A DNA stretch of 64,000 nt, from positions 5,872,562 through 5,936,561 of the forward strand of contig NC_046654.1 in NCBI RefSeq assembly GCF_900324485.2, in the 5' to 3' direction. Below the pieces are notes generated by a model. The model was not told the origin of the DNA. It saw nothing but the letters and a program-made list of their open reading frames with translations, and did not search any database. The stretch is from Mastacembelus armatus. Taxonomy: Eukaryota > Chordata > Actinopteri > Synbranchiformes > Mastacembelidae. The position numbers and the translations under genes are program-made. Below are positions 1 through 9,559 of this stretch, piece after piece. How positions within the stretch are numbered: the stretch's first letter is position 1; each line of letters begins with the position of its first letter.

Positions 1-197
1 ATTAAAATGTGTGAGGTGAGCAAAGAGAAGGCTCTTCTCACCACTAAAATCATTAGTTGTAAAACTACATATTCTAATGTACACAGACGCCTGAACATAT
101 GTAACTGTTGACTGTATCAGTCCAAAGCACATTATCATGCAGCTGTAACAGTGTCAAATTTCTGTAAAGGATTTCTACAGGATTGTGCAACCTAACT

Positions 198-510
198 ACA
201 GGGAGGGGCACTGCGGTGCAGTGGTTAGCACTGTCCCCTCACAGCAAGAACACTCTGTGTTTGAAATCTGTTCTCTGGGTACTCAGGTTTCCTCCCATAG
301 TTTAAAGACATGGGGTTAGGCTAATCAGTGACTCTAAATTGCCTGTAGGTGTGAGTGTGAGTGGCTGTCTGTTTCTATGTGTCAGTGCTGCCATAGACGT
401 GCAACCTATCCAGGGTGTACTCGGCCTCTTGCCCAGTGTCAGCTGGGATTGACTCCTGCCCACTGAGACCATAGAGGTGCCAGGATAAATGGTAGATAAT
501 GATGGATGGA
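198..510 (+). repeat. Degenerate tRNA-headed dispersed repeat (SINE-like)
   Basis: The left end reads GCGGTGCAGTGGTTAGCACT, which looks like a tRNA-type A box. It is followed by a damaged B-box-like stretch near 260, a body with TCCTCCCATAGTTTAAAGACA and TCTAAATTGCCTGTAGGTGT, and a GATGGATGGA tail. This arrangement is common in many fish genomes as a dispersed repeat. Assignment rests on memory of that consensus; the exact family name is not certain. It is diverged from the consensus I remember and contains no gene. Confidence 0.7.
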
Positions 511-677
511 CTGTATGGAGTTGCTCCAAACTCAAACTCAAACTCCAAACAAAATAAAAGTAAGCTTTCACAGTGATGTTGGGTGATAACACCTGCCAGT
601 TTTTGCAGGTAATTTGAAAGTTGTTGGATTCAGCCCTGAAATTCTTTTACAACTAATGTAGAAAGCAGTGTCTTTGT

Positions 678-714
678 GTTCTTTATGGACAACATCATGT
701 TGTCCATAAAGAAC
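678..714. repeat. Perfect 37-bp palindrome (18-nt arms, 1-nt spacer)
   Basis: The left arm 678-695 reads GTTCTTTATGGACAACAT. The right arm 697-714 is its exact reverse complement, with a single C at 696 between them. There is no mismatch in either arm. No gene is seen within 700 bases on either side. It may be a hairpin-forming fossil, the centre of a small inverted duplication, or an assembly artefact. Confidence 0.9.
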
Positions 715-1439
715 CATGGACCTGACTTGTTGAAATAGGATAGAACCTTCTCTAAACTGTTGCCACAAATATGAAACACACAAACTAACCTATGCATCAT
801 CTCATGATACATCATGGAGCTGATGGGGCTCTGGAAGTAGAGCATGTTGACTATTAATCATGAGGTTGGTGAGTCAATCCTGTCCATGTGTTGACATTAA
901 TGCTTGTTGCCATCAATGTGTGAGTGTGAATGAGAAGAAAAGTGGGTTTAAGTCTCCTACTGATCAATCACCACCATCACAATCTCCCCGTCTCATGTTC
1001 AGGTATACTTGATCCATTTATAGTCTGAGCATCTGCACCATCTGCACCATCTGTGCATCTGTGTTAAAAACTAAAACATGGAACTTGGCTGAAAGGCCCT
1101 GATACTGTAATAAATAAAGTTAATTTGTAATAAATCAATTTACCACAAACCCTACAATGTGTGAATGTTGCGCAGTCAAACCACTGTACATGCAGCATGT
1201 AAACTGTATGACCCCTGCCGGATGACGCACAAGCACCTTTCAACTTTTCCCTGCCTTGCTACAACACACGCACGCACGCACGCACACACACATGCACGTA
1301 ACATACGGTGACCAGTGCGGGTGTTCAGTGGATGTCACGCATGCTCAGAGGTTATGCTCACTCTCTCTCTCTCTCTGGCAAGGCTCAGAAGGAGCATTTG
1401 TATCAATGCTCAGACGGTGATGGGTTAGCAGCAGGTCGC

Positions 1440-1446
1440 TATATAA
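1440..1446 (+). promoter_or_regulatory. TATA-like box upstream of the slc35g2 leader exon
   Basis: TATATAA lies in a CpG-containing stretch. It is about 30 bases upstream of the likely start of a non-coding exon that ends at a good donor (AAGCAG then GTGAGA at 1693/1694). Promoter role is inferred from position only. Confidence 0.45.
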
Positions 1447-1469
1447 CACACATTCTCCTCCCACAGACT

Positions 1470-1693
1470 GAGGTGAGGTGATCAGGTGGTGGTCTGGCCG
1501 GGCTGAGGCGCGCAAGGGCGCCCTTCAGGGAGGTTCCAGAGTGCCGCAGGAAAAAGAGGAGCAGAGGGTGTTAGAAAAGAAGAACAAATAACCAAGAGGA
1601 GGGGATGGAGCACTGGAGATGCTCGGGAAATAACTGAGGCTGACTGAGCGTGAAGTTCAACCCGGTGGGATCCGCTGGTTTGCGGTAAAGCAG
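1470..1693 (+). other. slc35g2: Probable 5' non-coding exon of slc35g2
   Basis: GC-rich sequence starts about 30 bases after TATATAA and ends at a consensus splice donor at 1693/1694. A matching acceptor (pyrimidine tract then CACAG) ends at 4579, 26 bases before the slc35g2 ATG. The start of the exon is a guess from TATA spacing. The 2.9-kb interval 1694-4579 would be intron and shows no coding sequence. Confidence 0.45.
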
Positions 1694-4605
1694 GTGAGAT
1701 GACGCGGGGTAAGGATTTTTTGATGGCAGTGTACGTTATAAATAACCCACCTGGTGTTTTAATGATTTGACAATGATTTGATATTATGCAATAACGCGAA
1801 ATCACTGGTCACCAACTGGGAAACCGTCTGAGGAATCAGAAGGGGTTCATCGCTTCAGCTGCCGTGTGGACGTTTCTCCCCATTCAAGAATCTATCGTAG
1901 GTCACGGGTCGAGCTGTCATTGCAAGCTACATAATACACATTTGATAGATGTTATCAAAACCTCTATGGCTGGCAGAGGCGGGAATCGAACTTCCACCCA
2001 TGGAGATGGTAAACAGTGTTGAAGGGACGAGATGTTCCATGATGCAAAACAGTTGTTTGACTGAATGTAAATGCGACATGCACAGTACCATAACCCTGCT
2101 CAGTGTGTGCGTGTGTGTGCGGGTGTGCATGCGCGGGCGCGCTCTGGCGTCACAGGGACTCATCACCGAGGAACCTAGTTAACCTTGAGAATAACATCTT
2201 CTTTACAGACACACCCACTCAATTAAACACACATGCACATGCATTTACATAATGTCAGACCATAAAAATAAACACACTTTTTCTCCTGCATAATATATAA
2301 TGCAGCAGTCTAATCCCCTCGTTTTAAATGAGCTGTGGTAGCTGGATAATGTCTCCAAACTGTTCACTTATTTACAGCATAGGTAGACAGCTCATAAAGT
2401 GATTGGCCTATTAATACTATAATAAGGATATTTATGGCTTCTAAAGTCAAATCGGTCTTTAGAGGATCTAGAGTCAAATAAAATAGTAGAAGATGCATAT
2501 ACACCATGGAAGGCAGCCAGCAAGTATTTTTTCTTCTGCCAGGTTTCATTTACACAAACCATCTCTGAGTCTGAGCTGTATCTGCTGCTGTGGTCACACT
2601 GTGCAGGTCTGGAGTTGGCTCAACCCACTTTAGGGTTGTGTAAGGTGTGAATCAAGCTTCTGAGAGCAGCAGCAGTGGCAGCAGCAGCAGCATTGCAGAG
2701 GCAGGCTGCATCACCCAGACGGGTACATTTTACACACAAGAAGAGTCAGACAGGAACATCCTGATCTCTTTCTGTTCTTTGTGTTGTCAGAGAGCAGCAG
2801 ATCAGGTTTCACTGAACCTTTGGTCATAGTAGACGTCAATTGTCATCAGCGTAAACTCCTGCATGTGTCTATTTTTTATACTTTATTCAGCCAGGTTAGA
2901 AGTTGTGAAATAATAAAGTTTTTTTTTTTTTTTGAGTTTTCACAAAAATCCATCCTATTTTACATTAAATGATTTGTGACCAGGGATAAGCCACAGCAAA
3001 CAACACTCACCATGACCCTCATCGCTGTTGTAATTCATAGCAGGGAAAGTCAGGCTCCTACAATGGGAAGAAACAGGTCAACTAGGGCTCAGATTCATAA
3101 CCTGCCTCTGCTCCTTCCAACCCAAAAGGACTGTGCCACAGAGGCTGTAAAAAAACAGCAGCTAGTTGCCAAAACAGCTGCATTTGTCTAGGCCTACTGC
3201 AGTCAGACCATTCATCCAGACCTTCAGACCTTTATTAGAAAAACAAAACAAAATTGGAATGGTGTTTTTACAACTTCATATGAAGTACATTTGTCATGCA
3301 TATGCCAAAGGTCCAATACTGTTTTTGGGTAATTTTAAGTGATAAATTTGCAGGACTTTTTTATGCCAAGACTGGATTTTTATAATGTTTGCATTTACAG
3401 AATTAACTTGATTTGCCTGGTGTTAAATTTGCTGGAATAGACAAAAACATACATTAACATTCTGTTATTTGATCCATGAACTGCTTTTCAAAAAATTATC
3501 AATATATCACTATTGCAACATAAAACTATTTTCCCACGATCCAACCGTGAAGCCACCATAGTTTGCATAGTGTTTTCACTATGTCTTGCTATAAGCAAGA
3601 ATGAAATGATGACGTCAAGAACCTCAGGAAGCCGTACAGTTGGCAGATTCTTCATTCATAATCTATCTCATCAAAAGCCATATTATTCATTAATCCACGT
3701 TTAACACAACAGTTATAAAAATGCAAATATTGTCTTTTGCAAGTTCGGAACGTACAAAGAAAAGTAAGGAAACAAAATGCAAAGTTATATAGACAGAGCA
3801 GTATGCTCTATATGTTTTTGCATGGATAAACATTATGTCATGTGAAAGTATCCCTCACTCCCACATTAACCAGTCAGCTACTGTGTTTTACATCTAAAAA
3901 GGCAGCAGTGGGCCATACAACCCCTGCACTATCGTATTGTTCTGCTGCGGAGACTTGTAACTACATCATTTCTAAGTTAATCATCCAAGGAGCAGGACCT
4001 GGGAGAGAAATTCTGAAGAGACAGGGAAAGAAAAGGAGGAGGGGAGGGAGATGGAGACAGATTACTTTGACAGACTGGTGATGCGCACAGGATTCAGACA
4101 GCAGTTTGTTGTGTAAAAGCGTGCATGTCCAATATTTTGACAAACTAAGAGCTTATGTGTCCAGTACCTTTGTATTTCATATTTTCCCTGCTTGAACATA
4201 CAGAGTGAGGGATGGACAGGGAAAGAGACAGAGAAAGATAAAAGTAAAATGAAGAAGGAAGCACTTGGTTACGTCTTTGCAAGCAATTTCTAATCTGTCA
4301 TTTTGTTACGGTTCTGCTAATATAGATTTAATGTGAACTCTCATTACACGGAAAAAACAGTAAAACTGGTTATTGCTCAGATGGGAAGCACTTATGTACA
4401 TTTTCTGCCAAACATGCAGGGCACATGGGAAGATGTGAGTCAGTGCTATTATTATCTCGGATATTAAAGATATATGAGATATCAAGAAGCATCATAGAGA
4501 GAGGCAGCATGAGGGAGAAAGAAAAGAGTGGAATTGCAAAAGTGTATGCTCTAAAAGTGCGTTTTCTTTTTCCTCACAGGTGTCAGTCTCCTCTGAAATT
4601 TTAAA

Positions 4606-5967
4606 ATGGAGTCTACCCACCTCCTCGGCAGCTCTAAAAAGAGAGTAAAGATCCACCCTCACACTGTCACAGCCAAATACGCAACACAAACACCCTATTC
4701 CCCTCAACCTGGAGTGCACACACACTTCCCCCAACCCGGGGATGACGGCTATGATGATGCACCATCTTTTGAGGACTTTGGCTCCTTCTTGGAGGAGACG
4801 TCAGACAGGAAACAGCTGACAGAAAGCAGGAGGTGGCCTCTGACTCTGTTTGGCTCCAGAGACAAAGACAAGGACGTAAGCAACAAACTCCAGGCTGCTG
4901 GGGGAGGAGATGGGAGCGAGGGGGGAGCCAAAGCAGCAAAAGGGTCTGGGAGAGGGGTAGGGGAACAGCTGGCCAGTTTCGGGGAAGCATCTGTGTCTGC
5001 GTCTCGGCTCACCTGGCTGGGGCTGCTTGCTGCAGCTCTGGCCCATGGCTGTTTGATTGTTCTGACCCGCCTGGCGTCTGAACGGTTCAGTCTTGGCCCT
5101 CTGTTTCTACTCTTGGCTCGATCCATCATCCAGCTCCTCTCTGTGGCTGTACCACTGCACAGGGGGGAGAACCCTTTTGGACCAGAGGGCTATCGCCTAC
5201 GTCTACTTTGTTATGGCATCGCCTACTCCCTTTCCCTCTGCTGCGCCTACTCATCCTTAACCTTCATCTCCCCTACAAACGCAACGACAACCTGGCGTCT
5301 GGCAACCACAGCGCTGTCTGCGACCCTGGCCTTCCTGCTCCTGGAGGAGAGGTTGGGATTGGCTGATGGGATCACCATAGCTGCAGGGTTATGTGGTTTG
5401 GGGCTTGTGTTACTTCCCACAGTAGATGAGAACAATTCAGATTCACCCACTGACCCAGTTGCATTCTGGAGAGGTGCATTTGGATGGTCTCTTTCAGCAC
5501 TTGCAGGACTGTGGATGGCTCTGGCACTGGTTGGGTATCGTTCACTGAAGGAGAAAGTGGGAGTTGGCACAGCTTTGTTTACAGTAAGCTGGACGGGCTG
5601 CCTGCTCGCCCCAGCCTCCTTGGCCCTGCTACAGGAGGGCTGGTCCTGGCCTGTGGGTGGCCCAGCTTGGGGCCTAGTACTGGGCCTAGTTGCCTGCTCA
5701 ATAGCAGCCTTCCTGGGTATGACACATGCTCTCACACGACTCCACCCAGCTCTAGTCTCTGCCTCTCAGAGCCTGGAGGTACCTGTTGCCATGCTGCTAC
5801 ATTTGGCCATCCAGTTGTTGGCTCCCACTGCCTCTGAAGTCGTCGGAAACGTGATGGTTATACTGAGCGTCGGTTGGCTGGTGGCAATGAAGCTGCTCCC
5901 CTCTAGAGGAGCTGGGCGGCGCCAGAGGGAGGAGTATGAGGAGATTCTGGACTCCCCCATAAAATAG
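4606..5967 (+). CDS. slc35g2: Solute carrier family 35 member G2 (SLC35G2/TMEM22)
   Basis: A 453-residue drug/metabolite-transporter-superfamily membrane protein encoded in one exon. The cytoplasmic N-terminus carries the family motif KKRVKIHPHTV (about residues 12-22) and QPGDDGYDDA. Two EamA-type halves follow, together about ten hydrophobic segments from residue 132 to about 433. The extreme C-terminus EEILDSPIK matches the end of human SLC35G2 as I remember it. The start chosen is the first Met after the acceptor at 4579. The protein is some 40 residues longer than human, mainly through a Gly/Ser-rich stretch around 95-120. The transported substrate is not known for this family branch. 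The next gene on the right is on the opposite strand, so the two genes converge. Confidence 0.95.
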   Translation: MESTHLLGSSKKRVKIHPHTVTAKYATQTPYSPQPGVHTHFPQPGDDGYDDAPSFEDFGSFLEETSDRKQLTESRRWPLTLFGSRDKDKDVSNKLQAAGGGDGSEGGAKAAKGSGRGVGEQLASFGEASVSASRLTWLGLLAAALAHGCLIVLTRLASERFSLGPLFLLLARSIIQLLSVAVPLHRGENPFGPEGYRLRLLCYGIAYSLSLCCAYSSLTFISPTNATTTWRLATTALSATLAFLLLEERLGLADGITIAAGLCGLGLVLLPTVDENNSDSPTDPVAFWRGAFGWSLSALAGLWMALALVGYRSLKEKVGVGTALFTVSWTGCLLAPASLALLQEGWSWPVGGPAWGLVLGLVACSIAAFLGMTHALTRLHPALVSASQSLEVPVAMLLHLAIQLLAPTASEVVGNVMVILSVGWLVAMKLLPSRGAGRRQREEYEEILDSPIK

Positions 5968-6151
5968 ACAACTTTTCCCTCTTTATCAAACCTCCTCATT
6001 TTCTTCTCACTCCCATGTACTTGAGATTGGATCCAGTCTACTGAATAGACTCTTGATGTTTATTAGAAATGTATCTATTTTGTATTGTCCTTTTTGCTTT
6101 CGGGAAAGTGCCAATAATGTGTTGTCTGTTACAGTGACTATGTGATGTGAC

Positions 6152-6157
6152 ATTAAA
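6152..6157 (+). terminator. Candidate poly(A) signal of slc35g2 (ATTAAA)
   Basis: ATTAAA lies about 185 bases after the slc35g2 stop codon, the first common poly(A) hexamer variant I find on the plus strand there. Cleavage is inferred, not seen. Confidence 0.4.
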
Positions 6158-6199
6158 AAATTCTCTGATGAACACAATGCATTCCTGAAGCCAACTGTT

Positions 6200-8186
6200 A
6201 TCGAGATTTGTTTTAAGCGTGTGCGTGAATGTGTATGTACATCAGTACATTTCACGAGACCATAATGTAAGTCACTTTTACCGGCCAGCTGAGAGCTGGT
6301 CCAGGATTGATGCCATCTATTTGGCTGCTGGCAAGAAACCGAAAAGAAAAAAGAAAAAAAACAGGGGATGGGAGGCAAGGGAGATGAGTGAGGTACACAA
6401 TCAGAGGAAGATTAATGAGGGTAGTGAAAGAGAAGATGATAGGATTGGCATGCAGATAAGAAGCAGGGTAGGAAGATGACGAAATAGAGATGAAAGGAAG
6501 CCAGAGCAGAAATGGAGGCTGATGGTGGCTGGTGCTTTGTCTGGACAGCTGGGTGATAAAAAACACTGTTCTATCTGTGGGGAACAGCCTAATAACTACC
6601 TGTCAAACACAATACTACCACTCTTCTTTTTTCTTCCTTCCTCCTCTATTTTCCTGATTGTTACCCTTCCCATTTTCCCTTTTTCGTCACCCTTTTTCTC
6701 CAGTAAAAATGAATGTACCACACACAACAAAGCTTCCATTGAATAAAAACTCCACACACACTGCACAGATGGAGTCTTACAAGTGCCTCCGCATTGAGCG
6801 AAACAGTGTGAATACTATGATGAAACAGGTGTAGTGAGAAACCTGCATGTCAAACACAGCTACTCTTCTTGTTGCTCCGTCTCAACACTCCTCTGAGTCT
6901 TCTTAGTTGGCACATTAAAAAAGGCCAAAAAAAAAAAAAATTCCACATCTTGCCTGCAGTTTTCCACCCAGCTGCAGATTTATAAGGCACAAGCACGTGC
7001 ACACAAACAGGTATGGATGCAAATATACATTCATTAGTGACAATATTCATGCCCTGATCTAATTCAACTCATAAATAGTTCACATGTTTTCTGTTGATGT
7101 ATTTTACCCAGTGGTGGATTGTGGTATTGTAGTTTACTGGACTACAATCCTAAAATGTACTCAGAAACTGTAAAAACCCTATTTTACCCCACATTTATTT
7201 GATGGTTTTCATTACTAGTTACACTTCATATTTTACAGACAAAACCTACACCTACCTTCATTCTATAAAGTATGAAGTTATAGATTAAATATAGTTACAC
7301 ACACACTAAATTACTAGATTACAAAACTCTAATTCTGTTTACATGTTGATGCATCCGTAATAATCATCAAATAATACACAAAGGTATATCACAGCAGCAT
7401 TTCTATTGGATACTTCTGATATGTTAGGTAAATTAGGCTTGTAATGGAGGTATAGTGATGCATAGCTAAGAAAAAAAAAATCATTGAATAGTTTTTCAAC
7501 ACAGATTATTTCCTTTTTTCTTGCTGTCACTCTAGATGGTTGCTTATCTTTCTTTCTTTCTCTGTCCTGCATTCTCATTCGCCCAAATTCCCTCTGACTC
7601 TAGCAAAACTCCGCAAAACAAAAGTATAAATATTTTCAAAATGAATAAAGTGGTGATCTTGGACCAAGGAGCATTGCTATGAAACTGTAACACACACAAC
7701 ACAACATCAACAGCAACACCAGCCACACTCTGTGGTTTCTAATAATGAATGTTTCTTTGTGTGTGTGACTGCAGGAGGGCTGGGCTGCAGTGTAAAAGCT
7801 CTGGCAGGGATCCATAAATCATAAACGCCCAGAGCATCGTAAGCTGTGGCCTCTCAGCACACAAACTATTAAAGGAGCTAATGACAGGGAAAGACTTGCC
7901 CAGAATTAAACACAATGCAAAACCTCTGACACACCTTCTTGTAGTTATGGGAAATTGCTGACCTCAACACAACCATACAAACACCGAGGTGGTGGTGGGA
8001 TGTGCAAGAAGGGTTAAAAAAAAACTGATGAGTGAAACAAATGAAAGTACAGTCATGCGATCCATATACAACAATCCATATAATAAAAGGCCCTTTAACT
8101 ACAACATCAAAAAATAATATTTGCAAAATCATTATCATTAGAGTGCTTTGACTCAATATTTATATTATTCTTTCCCTATGGTCACA
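6200..8186. other. Intergenic region between convergent slc35g2 and ptx3-like genes
   Basis: No coding sequence is supported here. I searched the minus strand for a pentraxin-domain exon (H-x-C-x-S/T-W signature or the FSxCxW type motif) that should complete the PTX3-like gene, and saw none. The region holds poly(A)/poly(T) runs and a degenerate dispersed repeat at 7109-7298. Confidence 0.6.
7109..7298 (+). repeat. Degenerate fish non-autonomous DNA-transposon-like repeat
   Basis: The order CAGTGGTGGA, then CCACATTTATTTGATGG, then CTATAAAGTATGAAG and ATAGATTAAA follows a very common teleost dispersed repeat that I remember as hAT-like. The copy is heavily diverged and has no coding capacity. 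Family assignment is from memory. Confidence 0.45.
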
Positions 8187-9435
8187 TCATGTGTCTCCTC
8201 TGTCCTTCGTCAGTGTTCCTGCCTGTTCTATCACTCTGCTCAGCTGCAGCTGAACCTGCTCCAGCTCTGTTGCTATGGCAACCATGGCCTTTTCTATTGT
8301 GGCCATGTCCAGAGGTGAAGTCACTTCCTGCTCCTTTTGGCCAGATGGGAACCACTTCGTGCCCAAGTTAAATGCTGCTCCTGAACCTCCAGGTCTTGGT
8401 GTTGGCTGGTTTGCCATTCTGCTATCTGCTGCTCCTGATGGCACCATCTGACTTTCCTCCAGTTGCTTCAGACAAGCATTTGCCTCATGGTTACTACGCA
8501 GGAGCATCTGTAAAGTAGCATTTAACCTTGTCTCTCTCTCTGCTTCCTCTGCTCTGAGCTTGATCAAGCCCTTTTCCAGCCTGAGCCTTGCCTGCTCTGC
8601 TTGTGCCCTGCATGCTGACTCCATGCTGGAAATGCACTGCTGGCATGTGCCCCTGACCAGTTTCTCCAGCTGGGTCCTGAGAGGGATTGTTCCTCCACAG
8701 CACTGCTCCAGAGACTCCAGCAGCATGTTCTGCCTCATGTGAGAGTCCTCCAGAGCAATAAAAAGTTTCTCCCAACGGGAGACATCTGCAGTCTGGCATG
8801 GTGTAGTTCGAGATTCCCCTGTAGACAGGGAGGCAACAGTTATACATTGCCACAGGCAAGTGATTATAAACAGTTACATAAATCAAATTTGACAGAAATA
8901 CAAAACATCTATTTGAATCGGAAACAGTATCATTTCAATGGTATAAATCAGGTGCTAATAAAACACTTAACAGTCACTATTTTTATAGAATAAAACAAGA
9001 ATATGGAGATCAAGGAATAATTTGGTATTTTTGGTCATTTTGGGTGCAAAATTGGGAAACTGGTGTGAAATGGTCTTAACACTGATATTCAAGCATTATA
9101 AAGTATATACTAGATCAGATTTATATGATAGATATGCTTAACATAAGGAACAGGTAAGAATTTTGTATCAAATCCATTAAACAAAGTTAACCTGTAAATT
9201 TTATCGCTACCAACTAAACATAAAATCTAGACAAACATGCAGAAATTCACAAACACTCAATTTAAAAGATAGTCAAAAGTACAAATAAACAAAACTCACC
9301 CTCCTGCTGGTGCTGAGCGATCTCATTGTCATAGTCATATGCATAGTCTCCTTCATAGTGAACATCATTCAGACATAAGGATCTAGTCATGAAGCCAAGT
9401 ACACACAACACACACCAGATCCTGAACACATGCAT
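8187..9435 (-). CDS. ptx3: PTX3-like secreted protein, N-terminal (coiled-coil) half only
   Basis: Two exons, 9300-9435 and 8187-8818, joined in frame (768 nt, 255 residues). Residues 1-22 form a signal peptide. An acidic, Tyr-rich stretch ending DYAYDYDNEI matches the mature N-terminus of PTX3. SRWEKLFIALEDSHMRQNMLL (residues 59-79) matches the conserved start of the PTX3 coiled coil. A long Ala/Glu/Arg helix follows, with cysteines at 53, 85, 86, 104, 107, 115 and 161 that could make interchain bridges. In mammalian PTX3 a third exon adds a pentraxin domain of about 200 residues. Here the frame stops at 8187, at about that exon boundary, and no pentraxin exon is visible downstream. It may be a true short paralogue, or exon 3 may be lost or used from elsewhere. 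PTX3 is an innate-immune pattern-recognition protein; this copy's role is unknown. Confidence 0.75.
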
Positions 9436-9541
9436 GATGAAGAATTTCCGGTAATATCAGTGTGTGTTTGTAACCCAGTTCTTCAGCCCCTTCACCATAT
9501 GTAGCATTCTTTACAATGAACCAACTGTTCTGGCTACTGGC

Positions 9542-9549
9542 TTATAAAG
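9542..9549 (-). promoter_or_regulatory. TATA box of the ptx3-like gene
   Basis: On the minus strand the sequence reads CTTTATAAGC about 107 bases upstream of the ATG. This gives a start site near 9515 and a short leader. An inducible TATA promoter would fit an acute-phase immune gene, but that is inference. Confidence 0.45.
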
Positions 9550-9559
9550 TGAGCAACAT

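Noticed and set aside
198-270. tRNA-like A/B boxes considered as a tRNA gene
   Set aside because: B box is degenerate, no cloverleaf or anticodon arm, and the sequence continues into a repeat body and GATGGA tail.
2647-2829. Ser-rich plus-strand frame over an AGC repeat
   Set aside because: Driven by a short CAG/AGC repeat; no splice or promoter support; lies in the presumed slc35g2 intron.
4667-5129. Minus-strand open frames over the slc35g2 start
   Set aside because: Antisense shadows of GC-rich coding sequence; no independent signals.
5247-5735. 162-residue minus-strand open frame
   Set aside because: It is the antisense shadow of the slc35g2 coding exon.
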